A DNA stretch of 64,000 nucleotides. Origin: Corylus avellana. Taxonomy: Eukaryota > Streptophyta > Magnoliopsida > Fagales > Betulaceae. The stretch lies in contig NC_081542.1 in assembly GCF_901000735.1 (NCBI RefSeq), forward strand, positions 13,229,180-13,293,179, given 5' to 3'. This document shows positions 1-17,445 of the stretch, one piece after another. The notes under the pieces were generated by a model. The model did no database searches. It had not been told where the DNA came from and saw only the letters and a list, made by a program, of their open reading frames with translations. The position numbers and the translations under genes are program-made. Every line of letters starts with the position of its first letter. Positions within the stretch are counted from its first letter, which is position 1.

Positions 1-199
1 AATGTTTTTGCCTATTTGGACCTTAGAAATAAAAATTTAATTTTTTAAAATACCCTAAACCTAAACCTAAGTGTAAAATATATATATATAAAATGGAAAC
101 CCGGTTCCGGTATTCCCTGTAAAAATCGGGTACCAAAAACCGGTAACGGAACCGGGGTACTCGGTTTTTGGATTTTTCAAACTGGAACCGGAACCGGTA
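1..199. other. Non-coding, CCGG-rich dispersed-repeat-like tract
   Basis: No gene is visible. The stretch carries many short ACCGG/CCGGT words around 95-200, of the kind seen in degenerate plant transposon ends, and a few telomere-variant words (CCTAAA) near 50-70. I could not define borders or a family. Confidence 0.3.
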
Positions 200-338
200 A
201 TTTTTGACACCCCTACCGCTTGTGAGTCCTTTTACATTTCCTAGAGTGTCTCACGTCAAGAGTTGTGGATGGCTCTAAACCCGACGCATCGCGTCCAGAC
301 ACCCGTTTCAGGAAAGTAACCATGGCTCTAATACCATT

Positions 339-519
339 TGTTGAGAGATAAAGCGATTATGAAGTTTTTACCAAGATGACATTAATATACATAATTGAAC
401 ACAACTCTAGCCCAAAAGCCTAAGCTAATGGGGGTAAGATCCACTTAGATATATTAACTACTATTTTCTTTTATGTTTTCTCAATGTGGGACTCAACACT
501 CACAAGTGTACTCACAACA
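339..519 (-). repeat. TRIM LTR, copy 1
   Basis: A 181-bp LTR with TG...CA ends on the minus strand, nearly the same as 612-791. The initiator-Met PBS of its downstream spacer (complement of about 323-336) carries one mismatch. Confidence 0.65.
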
Positions 520-611
520 ATCTCCCTCTCACTTGTGAGTCTCTTTACATTGACCCAACTTCCCCTCGCTTTGTGAGTCCTTTTACATTTCCTAGAGTGT
601 CTGATACCATT

Positions 612-791
612 TGTTAGGAAATAAAGTGATTATGAAGTTTTTACCAAAGTTACATTAATATACATAATTGATCACAACTCTAGTTCAAAAGCTTAAGTTA
701 ATGGGCTAAGGTCTACTTAGATATATTAACTACTATTTTCTTTTATATTTTTTCAATATGGGACTCAACACTCACAAGTGTACTCACAACA
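612..791 (-). repeat. TRIM LTR, copy 2
   Basis: A 180-bp LTR with TG...CA ends on the minus strand, followed directly by a perfect nine-base TGGTATCAG primer-binding word. Confidence 0.65.
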
Positions 792-1091
792 TTGCCCTAA
801 TTGATTGGTCTATCCATATGGGATATTAGTTGGGGGGGATTCGGGGGAATAGGATCCTTTTCATTTTATTTGAAATGAAGAATATCAATTTATTGTAAAA
901 TGAGGGGTAATATTGTAAATATTATCGTTCAATTTTAATGTTAAGATAATACTACCCATCATTTTACATTAAATGAATACTCTCAATTTTGAATGAAATA
1001 GAGAGAATCCTATTCCAATTTGGGGGCGGTATGCATCCCCAATTATTATTATTATTATTTTTTTTGAAATAATGCATCCCCAATTATTAAT

Positions 1092-1260
1092 GAGTAATGA
1101 TATAAGAAGGTTATAGTTCTCTTAGAGTCTTCCCAAATACGATATGGTTTTTAAAATTATTATTAAATTTGAGATAGTCATTATTGATTTTTGATTTATT
1201 GGTGATTTTAAAAGTCACATCACATTTGGAAGGACTATAGTCTCTCTTATATCACTACTC
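1092..1260. mobile_element. Mutator-like MITE
   Basis: A 169-bp element with inverted ends: GAGTAATGATATAAG on the left, its near complement CTTATATCACTACTC on the right. It is flanked on both sides by the 9-bp direct repeat ATTATTAAT (1083-1091 and 1261-1269). A 9-bp target-site duplication is the hallmark of Mutator-like elements. It has no coding capacity. Confidence 0.65.
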
Positions 1261-1274
1261 ATTATTAATATGAC

Positions 1275-1428
1275 GAGTAATGATATAAGGAGGATTAGAA
1301 TCTTTTCAAATATGATGTAACTTTTAAAATCACCAATAGATTAATAATAATCATCTCAAATTTAATAATAATTTTAAAAGTTACATCATACTTACAATGA
1401 CTTACTAATCATCCTTATATCATTACTC
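1275..1428. mobile_element. Second MITE of the same family
   Basis: A 154-bp element starting GAGTAATGATATAAGGAGG and ending in its near complement (CCTTATATCATTACTC), 14 bp after the previous MITE. The flanks (TAATATGAC and TAATATATG) look like a decayed 9-bp duplication. It is older or more degraded than its neighbour. Confidence 0.55.
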
Positions 1429-1429
1429 T

Positions 1430-2010
1430 AATATATGAGACCTCCATCTTGTGTGAGATGTAAGCCTAAGTCAATTGACTGAACTCTCCTAGAAAAAGTA
1501 AAAACCATAGCAAAAGTTTCTCTTTACTTGATGAAATTGGGGTTGTAAAATGGCCCCACCAAAGGTGAAAATTAGGTGCATGGATGAGGGGGCCAAAGTT
1601 TTAAAATGTTCTCATGTGTATCATCTAAAATTAATTTTTTACCCCTCCAAAGTATTATTTTAGTTTTGCCTCCCAAACCTAAATTTCCAATTCCACCCTT
1701 GGGCCATTTGGAAATCATTCCGTCTTTATTTTATGCCCATGCTACATTTAGAATATTCAAAGGATATATATAATATATATATATATATATAATCATTTCA
1801 CTTTGAAAAGGAGTAAGTTTATACTAAAAGAAAGGTTCGTATTCAGTTATCTGTTTGTGACAATGTTTTTGTTAATTAAAATAAAAATAAAAAAACAAAC
1901 AAACAAACTTTGATGAAGATAATTTGTACATTCTGAAGAAATTATATTAAGAAAAATATGAAATATCTTACCATGCTAAGATAATGCAAAAGAATGTCCA
2001 ATATGGACTA
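1430..2010. repeat. Dispersed repeat shared with 9540-10020
   Basis: The order of recognisable words is the same as at 9540-10020: a TTTCTCTTTACTTG stretch, a TTGTAAAATG-CCCCACC stretch, an (AT)n tract and a TTATCTGTTTGTGACAATG stretch. The two copies are clearly diverged. No coding region is seen. The function and the type of element are unknown. Confidence 0.5.
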
Positions 2011-2344
2011 TAAAAGAAATCATACACGGACTTAAATAGGACATTTTTTATAATTTTATTGGGTCTGACGTGTCATATTAACGGAATTTTTTAAAAGTCA
2101 GTGGATGAAATTTGACTAGAGAGAGTAAATTATTTTTTTGGCATACATCAAGGACTCTGAGTTCATTGTGATACCACGTGAAACTAATTGCAAATAAGAT
2201 AAACCATATAAGGTAATTTTACAATTTTTTTTTTCCTTTAAATATCTCATATAAATGTTCAAAAATAAAATAATAATAATAATTCCACACCCTATTAAAC
2301 CTCAAACAAAATAATATTTTTCGTGATTAGGAATTACTAGATCA

Positions 2345-2450
2345 TAGGCCCAATGGACCTTTTAAAAGAATCTTGAAGTCTAACATATATGAGATCCAGC
2401 CCAATTGAAAAACACTCAGGAACTCACTCTACGGCTAGGGTTTAGGGTTT
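2345..2450 (+). promoter_or_regulatory. RRP4 proximal promoter: site II-like and telo-box words
   Basis: A GGCCCAAT word lies near 2347 and AGCCCAATT near 2399 (site II type, complement of TGGGCY). A telo-box run CTAGGGTTTAGGGTTT lies at about 2435-2450, roughly 70 bases before the start codon. This pair of elements is typical of plant promoters for translation and RNA-processing genes in growing cells. That agrees with the exosome gene downstream. The transcription start is not known. Confidence 0.55.
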
Positions 2451-2490
2451 TCTTCTCCATCTGTGTGTTCCTTTGCAGAGAGATTCCACA

Positions 2491-2515
2491 GAGAGAGAGA
2501 GAGAGAGAGAGAGAG
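2491..2515. repeat. (GA)n microsatellite touching the RRP4 start codon
   Basis: An uninterrupted GA dinucleotide run of 25 bases ends immediately before the ATG at 2516, so the last part of the RRP4 leader is pure GA. Confidence 0.9.
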
Positions 2516-5500
2516 ATGAGAGAAATACAGCTTTCGTTGAACAAAACGCAGAAAATCAGGCTCCAGAGAGCTCTGGAAAAGCTCGAGTCTTTGTCTTCAA
2601 AGGTCAATGCCAACGCCTCTGTCACCATCGCAGATTCCATCCCTGTCAGCTACGAGGACGGCGTCCTCAAGTACCACCCACTTTTCTATTAGCTTTTCAT
2701 ATTCTGAATTTTGGGTTCTCTCTAGGGTTTCGTATATTCCGTATCATCCATTTATGCATATGTGTATGTATCTTGTATGTATGTATGTGTTATATAACAT
2801 TTTTCCTTTCGTTTTTTCTTGTTGGATTTAAGGGGACATGGAACCTTGGACCTCAATGGGGAAGTGGTTGCGACGGTCTGTGGTGTGGTTGAGCGCGTGA
2901 ACAAGCTCGTATATGTCCGCACATTGCGGGCCAGGTATTCACTCACATTGCTTGCATTTCAATTTTAGCAGGATCCTACATTTTGTGTTTATAATGATTG
3001 AATTAGGTTAAATGATGATTAGGTACAAGCCGGAGGTCGGAGATATCGTTGTAGGGCGTGTTAGTGAGGTAAAACAGAAATACCCAACTCCTATTTTTAT
3101 TTAGTTGTAATGATTAGCTTTAATGAAAGTAAATTTACCTTTATAAGTTATGTATGCGGCATTGAGCTGGGTTTCTCTCTATAAAACATTGTGCTTCTTT
3201 GTTAGTTGTTGTTTCTAATGGCATATGACCGAGGAGGCTTATTGGTGTGCACTACTGCAATGTAATTGGATAAGAAATTGTCTCTGCTAAATTTCGGTTT
3301 AGGGTTCACAAGTTTACATGGCAGACTGATATGTGGCCCTTTAATACTCTCGTCAGCTCTGGCTTCTTGCCAAAAAGGTTGTCATGGGAAATTTTGTCTA
3401 TAAAGTTGTGAGAATATGATTTTCCTGATGATAGAAGTTGTTTTTCCCTGGTTAGGCGTCTGTATGCCTAGTGCTAATATAGGTTATGACTACCAGCTTA
3501 AAAAAAAAAAAAAAAGAACTTGGTTGTGAAGATATTTTATGACCTGATTGTTTTTACATTGCTATGCTCATCAAAGATTCAAAGAAAACGATTTTACCTT
3601 CTTAGCCTAGTGAAACATATAGAACCAACATAAGATTGTACTCATCCAATCAAGAAACAAAATTAGTAGATCAATACATTTTCCTTCGTCAAAGGATATT
3701 TCTTTTCTTTCTTTTTCTCTTTCTTCTACTAACCCATACTTCTTCAGGTTGCTCCAAAGCGTTGGAGATTGGACATAAATTATAGCCAGAATGCAGTTTT
3801 GATGCTTTCTTCGATGAACTTACCTGATGGTATCCAGGTATCCCCTTTAGTCATAAACTTCATAACATTCATCAATGGAAATGGTATTCTGTTATAAAGC
3901 AAAACTGGTATATTGTTGCCAGAGCATAATTTAAACACATCTAAAAGATACTAGTAATATTTAGTTCAGTTTGGGTGAACTAGTTACTCTTACAGCTTCT
4001 TTTGTCTGTGTTTTTGCGTGTGTCTGTGTCAAAGTTGTTTAGTTTTCATCACCATTCATAAATGGCACTGTGGCGTGCTTAACTGAATTTTTTTTCATGG
4101 ATAAAGCTACATTATGCCATCCTTTACTTATACCTCATAAACTATTAATGGATACATTTCTTGAGTTTTTCATGTATGATTTGCGCACAAGCATGTATGT
4201 GTGCGTGAGATTCAGTTGACATAAAGGTGTCAAACATTTCAAATTCTGTATGTTCATGTGTGAAGAGATCTTTGTGTGTGTGATGGTTCATGTCTTGAAT
4301 GTTTATGTTTATAAGCTAAGCAACACATGTTGTTCCCTGGGTAAACTTGCATGCCTCACCCAAAATTTACCCTTTTGAATGGTAGAGGCGGCGAACTGCT
4401 TTGGATGAACTCAACATGCGCAGTATTTTTGAAGAGGATGATGTTATTTGTGTAAGTCCCGTAATACATATTTATTTACCTGTTCCGGAAAGGATGAATT
4501 TATGATCAATCTTTTGTGACCAATAATGCTTCTTTCCAGGCTGAAGTCCGTGGTTTACAGCATGATGGCTTACACCTCCAAGCAAGAAGTCAGAAGTATG
4601 GCAAGGTGTGTCTTATTTTATTTATAATTTTTAAAATTCTTTATTCAGATGTAGAAAGCAAAAAGGAGGAAACAATTTCTTGACTGGCTCTTTTTAGCTA
4701 GAAGAAGAAGAGCGAGGACAGTTGAAACTGAGGGAAAAAGTTTGAAAAAGTTTCCTTATATTGAGTATCTTGAAGTTGAAATTTATAATGCAAGGAATAA
4801 AGAAATTTACCCCAAATTGTTTTAGAAGATACGGTTTCCTAAAAATTAAGCAAGTAGAATCAGTTGCCTGCTGTTATTGCTAGAGCTGGAGTTGTTGCTT
4901 CCAGAGCAGCAATTCTAGGCGTGTGAAGCCATATGATTTGCATGCTCACGTGATAACTCTTGAATCAACTAAAGGTTCTCTAGCAGTAATATTTATTTTT
5001 CTTTTGTCAAGTCTATTTCTCAATATTATGTTAGATTGGAAATTTGGAACCATGTTATCAAATAACTGGCTCTTTCTAGTGCCTTCTTTGTTATTGTTTC
5101 TTTTGCTAGTTCAATACGATCATTATTATTTCTATTAATGATGGTGATTTGCATTACAGCTTGAGAGGGGTCAACTGCTCACTGTTCCTCCTTATCTTGT
5201 GAAGAGACGAAAACAGCATTTCCACCATCTAGAACAGTACGGAGTTGACTTAATACTAGGCTGTAATGGATTCATCTGGGTTGGTGAACATGTTGAAGCC
5301 AAAGATGATATGGTAGAGGATCAAGTGAATAAACCTAAATTGCAGAATATTAAATCTAATAGCTATTCGGGAACTCTTGAGGAGCAAGAACGGACCTACA
5401 CGCCAATAGAGACGAGGCAGAACATATGTAGGATTGCAAATGCAGTCCGGGTATCGGCTATTTTAGGCTTCAATATAACTGCAGAAGTGATCATGGAGAC

Positions 5501-5615
5501 AGTTAACTTGAGTAGCTCTCTGAATCTGGATATACATGAGATGCTTGGTTCCGAGTTCTGTGTTCTGGTTGCAGAGGGGGAGGCTGAAAGGAGAAGCATA
5601 AATAAAAAGGGGTGA
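2516..5615 (+). CDS. RRP4: Exosome complex RNA-binding subunit RRP4 (complete, 7 exons)
   Basis: Cap subunit of the nuclear and cytosolic RNA exosome, which feeds RNA into the exonuclease core for rRNA maturation and RNA decay. Exons: 2516-2670, 2833-2934, 3023-3068, 3748-3837, 4386-4451, 4540-4605, 5160-5615. All introns are GT-AG and phases match, giving 326 residues, close to plant RRP4 (about 320). The start is the first ATG after the GA run. The upstream frame stays open to 2405 but has no ATG. The N-terminal domain includes GEVVATVCGVVERVNKL. The S1 domain follows, with VRTLRARYKPEVGDIVVGRV and then KRWRLDIN. The KH-like domain holds GCNGFIWVG at residues 209-217. The tail ends EAERRSINKKG. 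No truncation or frameshift is visible. The family assignment rests on remembered RRP4 sequences and is strong. Confidence 0.95.
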
Positions 5616-6962
5616 TTCTAGTATCACAATTATGTGCCAAGTGTTTAGAGAAGCTTCCACCTCTCCCTCTTTCTTTCAATTTTCCTTTTTTGTTTAACTA
5701 CTTGCACCATGAAAGTTAGGATGAGTGTGTTGTGGAGCAGATAAATCAATCATGTAACATAAACAGAATTGCATTTGTCCTGATTATGGCAATTATTATT
5801 AGTTTTTCTTTATTTTTTAAATTACACAAGTTAGAATTTTCCTTACTCAGATATATAGACTTGGAAATTACTACTGTATTGGAGATCATTGATTATGATT
5901 GATAGTGAAAATGAGGTCACTGGCACATTGGATCCATCAAATTTGTTTGAAGCATCTCAGACCATTATGCTACTGTTTAGCATGTTATAAAAAGAAAATA
6001 ATTGCCTCCATTTGTTAAGTTAAGAGTGATGCTATTTAATAGATAATAATATAATTGTCATGCAATTTGATGATGTAGTAGTAAAAATTAGTTATTAATT
6101 AGCATTTGTTAAAAAAAATAAAAAATAAAAAGAAGTGATTTTGATTGCCAAGTCATTACTTATTTGTTAATACTTTTTAATAGTGTTTTGATGTGACATT
6201 AAAGTTTAAAATATTTTGTATTTTAAATTATTTATTAATATTTTTATTTTGAAAATAAAAACCAAGAAAAAATGAAAAGTACTACCAAACAATGCTTGGT
6301 AACCATAATTGCTATGTGGCTTTGGTGCCCACATTTTCAACAATTTTAACTAAAGATAACCTGTAGGGCCCCTTCTCCTCAAGTAACTAGACCTCACAAT
6401 AGCCTAAGCATTTATTATGATCTCTCTACATTTAAATTTTATCTAAAAATTTAATAAAATTCTTAAAAAAACTCATTTAACTAACTCTATACATTACTTT
6501 AAATTTAATTATGGTCAGATTCACTTCCTACATTTCAAGAGCCAAAAAGCAAAAAATTTTATTCTTATTTTTTACTCTCTTCTCTCCTATTGGTTTAAAA
6601 CTAATAAAAAAAAAATTATATTTAACTAAAGTATAGAAAGATATAGGAAATTTAATGTTTGGTTCCTTTTAAAAGTGACTCTCTAAACTTAATAAAGTGA
6701 ATTTTTCTCATCAAATTGAACTTTTATTTCAACAGTCTATTGTGAATGCTCTAAGAAAATATAAGCAAAACAAGTTATTCACATTTGATTTCAGTTGTAA
6801 ATTAAAAGAGTGAAAGTCTGAATAAGCAAATTAAAAACGATGGATTGGGCTTTTAAAAGTGGCTCTCTACGTAACTAGGAGTGAAAATGTGCGCAGATAA
6901 TTAATGTCTGTCGCTGTCCACACATATTCTTTATTCATTATTCGCATATGCAGATGTAGATG

Positions 6963-7022
<60 letters not shown>

Positions 7023-7971
7023 CTTCAAATTCAATGACTTAACCATCTCTTTCTCTTTACTAAGAAGTTCATTAGTAATGAAAGTTATTATTACGTTTTT
7101 TATGTTTTGGATTTTATTTTTTTAATGTTTGTGAGATTTGTAATTTATGGGAAAATGATTAGTAAGTGTGATTTGAATAATAGTGTTCACCTATCGATAA
7201 TGCCTTTTTGTATTTGCTAGAAGTAGTAATTACAACTTCAAAGCCCAAAAGACCAATTACTTTAGATACAGATAGCGGATAATAACCGTATTTAATAATT
7301 ACAATAACCATTCAAATACAAATAGTAATTACATGCATTATGCGAATGTGAATATTGCTAATAATTGTATCCACACTTTCAAGTTTCACCCCAGCTGCCC
7401 AACAAGATTGTAACTACTAGCTTTTAGAACAATACAAGTAGCATACAACAAAACAATGAATTCAATTATGATATATATATATATATATAACACTCGGTCT
7501 AAGGGAAGAAAATGGTTTCATTTAATTTTTTGATTCGTCCAAATCCAAAAAGATTCTACTAAACACATTTTCAAAGTCAAATAAACTTACTTACAAGATG
7601 TGACAATCCAACTACAATTTTGAAAATATTTTGGAGTGAGATATGGAAATGTAACGAAGAAAGTTCCAATCGAATTCTTACTACTAGTGAAAGTTGGACA
7701 TTTATTACATCTTCTACACATTTTAAAAAACAAACAGAGCCAATCACCTATATCGGCTAGGACCGGCAAAACGGGTTGGCATGTCGGGTTCGTGTCAACC
7801 CGTTTATGCCAACCCAAACACGATACATTTAAATAAATGTATCAAACACCCAAATCTAAATCCGAACACGACACGTTTTCTTAACGGTAACATGACAAGA
7901 CACGTATAACTCGTTTAGATGAGCCATTCTTATTGGCTGCCCCTCTCCAAGCCCCTTCATCATCTCATGCA
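5616..7971. other. RRP4 3' flank and gene-poor AT-rich spacer
   Basis: No convincing gene is present. The first 150 bases are probably RRP4 3' UTR. From about 6000 to 6770 there are MITE-like AT-rich tracts, including an end reading CTATTGTGAATGCTCT near 6735 that resembles the MITE end at 37016-37035. A GGGTTGGCATG/GGTTCGTGTCAACCCG tract at about 7770-7805 looks like a degenerate DNA-transposon remnant. Confidence 0.4.
6967..7020. repeat. (AT)n microsatellite
   Basis: About 54 bases of uninterrupted AT dinucleotide. It creates a spurious poly-Ile/Tyr reading frame. Confidence 0.9.
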
Positions 7972-8134
7972 TCGGTTACGCCTCCCCCTCATCATCTCCC
8001 ATGTTTCATCATGACCATGAACTTTATTGATGGAGGGTTGATCACGGGAGGGTCGGTTACGCTGCCCCCATCATCATCTCCCATGTTTCGCCATGACTAT
8101 GAACTTTATCGATGGAGGGCTGATCAATGGAGTG
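7972..8134. repeat. Imperfect 81-bp tandem duplication
   Basis: Two direct copies begin TCGGTTACGC at 7972 and 8053. Both contain CATCATCTCCCATGTTTC, CATGAACTTTAT (second copy CTATGAACTTTAT) and GATGGAGGG. Small substitutions separate them. The frame is open over both, but there is no codon-like or family signal, so I do not call a gene. Confidence 0.6.
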
Positions 8135-9539
8135 CTAATTTTTCAGCTGGTCGAGGAGCTCTTCGCTACCTCTATAAATGACAAGTGAATCAGTGTAAAT
8201 AAAACTTAGCAATCTCAATATGTCAAATATTAGTCCAAATTAAGAAAATATACATACAAAAAATGTAAACATTAGCAAAATAGTCCTCCATCACATCAGC
8301 CATCCAATAACCACATTTCCCTTGATTTCTCTCCCCACCATGTCTTTCAAAAACCTCTACCCAGATCATTATATCAGTCCTATCAATCTTGCACCACCCA
8401 TATATCAAAAAATTTCGTATCTTTTTGCCATGTTTGCAATCATCCATCTAAACTTAGATACGACATAATTCTTAACAAAAATAGTAGTTTCCCAAAACCG
8501 CCCATTCCTGCATTTTTATGATTGGGGTTGGGTGGTTTTGCCTTCATGTTTTTCAGATATTTTATGATCAAAGGAGGAACTGCGGTGGAAGACTTAGCAA
8601 AAAGAGAAACCGAAATGGCACACGAAATGAATTGGTGGAATGCTTTGAATGTGTTTGTTTTAGGGTTATTTGTATTATGCATTCACATGTTTTGTCATGC
8701 AACTTGTTTCGTCATAGGGTTCGTATGATTTTACAAGTGTAGAAATGAAATTCAAATTACGTTTTGGGAACTCTGTTTGTCTGAAATTCATACACCACAA
8801 CACAGACCAATAAGAAGAGGATTTTCTAAGATGAATTACTCCAAACAAAAGTAAAATCCAACTTACAATATAAATATAAAAAATATGAAAGAAAATTACA
8901 AATATACATATAATATGTAACCAAAAAAATTGGAAGAACGTTTATACAATTGTATATGTTGATATTGTAACCTGTGCATTTGATATTACTTCACTTTCAT
9001 CGACTCATTTTCTTTGGGAAAAAAAAAAAAGATTGATGTTTTAAGAAAGGAAAAGAAAAAAATGTAAAAAATTAGTTTGTGATTTACATCTTTGTTGAAG
9101 AAAATGTAAAAATTAAGGAAAAACTCTTTTAAAAAACTCCCTACTCCCTTGATGTTCCCTAACCAAGAAAGCCAAAATGTTACCCTAAATCTAGGATGGT
9201 ATTTTGCTTCCCTTAACATTATTTTAATATAAAAAGACTATTTTCTCTCTTTCATCTAGCATTTATTTGAAACAATATTTAAATTGCTTGCACTTTTCTC
9301 TTTCTTTTTCCTATCATTTATTTGAAATAATATTTAAATGATAATATCGTGTCTGTGCATACACGACATTAAGTTGAGGGAGAAATGAGACCATCCTCAA
9401 TTTTAAATGAAATTGATGTGGTATCATATACACCGTTATATGTACTAATTTTAAATTTTTTTGCCATGAAATTGATACTATTTATTTCAAATGAAATATA
9501 GAGAATCCAAATTGAGGTAGTCATGCCTCTCCAATTATT
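8135..9539. other. Intergenic spacer, no supported feature
   Basis: Short open frames occur on both strands (for example 8223-8447 and 8440-8682 minus) but match nothing I recognise and have no splice or start context. Sequence around 9380-9530 weakly resembles 870-1020 (words from a diverged AT-rich repeat). Confidence 0.4.
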
Positions 9540-9760
9540 GATGTGATACTTCCAACTTGCATTTTGTACGCACAAGACTGAGAATACAAGCCTTACTCAA
9601 TTAACTAAACTTTGCTAGAATAGGTCGAAACCCTAGCTAAAGTTTCTCTTTACTTGCAATGAAATTGGCATTGTAAAATGCCCCCACCTGGAACAATTTG
9701 ATCTTTATTTTGTGCCCATACTACATTTAAATAATCTTTGTATTTCAAAATCCTTCAAAC

Positions 9761-15695
<5,935 letters not shown>

Positions 15696-15795
15696 NNNNN
15701 NNNNNNNNNNNNNNNNNNNNNNNNNNNNNNNNNNNNNNNNNNNNNNNNNNNNNNNNNNNNNNNNNNNNNNNNNNNNNNNNNNNNNNNNNNNNNNN
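15696..15795. other. Assembly gap, 100 N
   Basis: Exactly 100 N, the usual placeholder for a gap of unknown size. Left of it lies ABP1 intron 1. Right of it the sequence continues from a point equal to 36871. If blocks A and B are collinear with A' and B', about 9.7 kb (27167-36870) is missing here. Confidence 0.95.
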
Positions 15796-15960
15796 AAGAT
15801 AGAATCAATAAAGAGTAAAAGAATAATATTTAAATGATATAGATAAAAATATAACTAATGGGATGTAGGAGGCCTTTAAAAATTTATAAGCTAAACTAGA
15901 TAAAGTGAGTTTTGAGAAACCATTTTGCATAAAAATTTGGCTCATCTATTGTGAGTGCTC
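15796..15960. mobile_element. MITE fragment cut by the gap
   Basis: Right part of the element that is complete at 36379-37035. It ends GGCTCATCTATTGTGAGTGCTC, then TTAA. Confidence 0.6.
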
Positions 15961-16254
15961 TTAAGAATTCTCTATAGCCTTTATTTTTTAATCAACTTGA
16001 AGCTTTTGAATACTAAGCAATATGAATTGATGGACAAGAAATAAAAAGAAAGGAATAATGTAATTAAACAAATTCTACCAGCATTATTGTTGATCTAGTT
16101 GAACACCCCTGAGCCTCAAATAAAGAGAGCTTGCAAGATGTAACAGGAAATAAGCTCGAAAATTGAGAATTACTTAAATGATTAAATTAGTAGAGGAAGC
16201 CTTTGGCGAAGAGAATTAGATAACTCTTTAGCTAATGAATAGATCAAAAGGTTA

Positions 16255-16557
16255 GTGGTTCAATGGCTCAAGAAAAATTTCAAGTGATTAGCTAAGTACT
16301 AGGGTGTGGGTTTGAATCTCCGCAATAAGGAATCCTCGTGCTTGATTAGTATAAATCACACTGGTTTCCATTGATGTCTTGGTGGGGCGAACTGTTAAGC
16401 TATGACTTGACTGGTTTTGAGGGTGCGCATGCGGTTTTCGCTGTTTAGGTCCCTCCTGAGCAGTCCTCTGTGGGTTGGTGATACTATGGTCACACCCATG
16501 TAGAATAGCCACAATTAGTTTCCCCCCTCCAACATTTTTTGAAAAAAAAAAAAAAGG
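16255..16557 (+). mobile_element. SINE-like retroposon (block B copy)
   Basis: A non-coding element of about 300 bp with an A-rich 3' end. It is bordered by a decayed direct repeat (ATCAAAAGGTTA / ATTAAAAGGTTG). A pol III-like word GGGTTTGAATC lies near its 5' end. The same element, with a cleaner flanking repeat, is at 37327-37625, so insertion predates the split of B and B'. The SINE label is tentative because the A and B box spacing is short. Confidence 0.5.
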
Positions 16558-16590
16558 ATTAAAAGGTTGATTGTTTGGGTTGAAATCATA

Positions 16591-17147
16591 AGCCCCGTTT
16601 GCCAACAATGCGGAACGGCACTGTAGCTGGAACGGTATTGTTCCAGCTACAGTACCATCCTTCAAAAAATGATTTTTTTTTTTTTTTTTTAAAAAACACC
16701 TCAACGAAAGAGATCGGGGTGGCCAAAAAAAAAAAAGAGGCCAAGTGCATTTAGGGTGGCTGGGACCACCCCAAAGAGAATTTGGGGTGGTTTGCGGCCA
16801 CCCCATGCTCACCAGTGTAGGGGCCAGAAACCACCCAGTCAGAGCCACCCAAATGAACCCCAGATCCCCTTTTTGTTTTTTTTTTGTGAGGTGTTGGAAT
16901 TACCGATCTCTCTCACTCTTTTTTGAAGAAAAAAAATAACAATAATTTAATGCCCAAAAGCGGAAGACCGTTTGGGCTAGGGTATTTTTTAAAAAAAAAA
17001 AAAAAAAATTTAAAGTTTTTAAATATTTTTCTTTTTTTTTTAAAAAAAAATAAATTAAAAAAAAATTATTTTTTAAAGGATGGGACTATAGCTAGAACAG
17101 TATTGTTCTAGCTACAGTGCCGTTCCGCACTGTTGGCAAACGGGGCC
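16591..17147. mobile_element. MITE with long inverted ends, PIF/Harbinger-like
   Basis: About 557 bp. The left end (AGCCCCGTTTGCC, about 70 bp continuing to the CAGTACCATCC word) is matched in inverted orientation at the right end (GGCAAACGGGGCC). The flanks are ATA (or CATA) on both sides. Block B' has the uninterrupted site at 37651-37670 (TGAAATCATAATTATTGGGC), proving insertion and its borders. The short target duplication and the GCCCCGTTTG-type ends suggest the PIF/Harbinger (Tourist) group. The centre is poly-A/T and GGTGG-rich with no transposase. Confidence 0.75.
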
Positions 17148-17445
17148 ATAATTATTGGGCTGAGGACCCAAGGTTTTTAGGCCTAGGGCTTGAGGCCTAA
17201 TTAGGTGTATATTGGATCCACCAATTATCAAGCTTATTATTATTATTATTATTATTATCAATATTAGCATTATTATTGTAATGATCCAAGTAAACAATAT
17301 AAATTTAAATTTGAAATTTATTTTGAATTCTTCATTAAAACTGAAGCTAAAAGGATGATTGGACCAATTGATTGTTCAAAAAAAAGAAAAACAAAAAGGC
17401 CTTTTTCCTTAAAGGCTCACATTAGACTTATATAAATGATTGGTA

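Larger units (their letters stand above)
200..791 (-). repeat. Tandem TRIM-like LTR element array
   Basis: Two near-identical direct repeats of about 180 bp lie at 339-519 and 612-791. Read on the minus strand each begins TGTTGTGAGTAC and ends in AACA. Immediately after each LTR comes a primer-binding-site word: TGGTATCAG (complement of 601-609), and TGGTATTAGAGCC (complement of about 323-336, one mismatch). This site pairs with the 3' end of initiator methionine tRNA, the usual primer of plant TRIMs and copia elements. The spacer between LTRs is only 92 bp and has no coding capacity, so the element is non-autonomous. The unit is LTR-spacer-LTR-spacer, and the second spacer (200-338) is longer and different from the first. 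Confidence 0.7.

Noticed and set aside
6904..7125. Open frame with a poly-Ile/Tyr run
   Set aside because: It is the translation of the (AT)n microsatellite.
8223..8742. Several short open frames around 8.2-8.7 kb
   Set aside because: Frames on both strands overlap, none has a recognisable domain, and no intron joins them into a longer protein.
16288..16848. A 186-codon minus-strand open frame
   Set aside because: It runs from the SINE-like element into the MITE through homopolymer tracts. It has no family signal and is broken in block B' where the MITE is absent.
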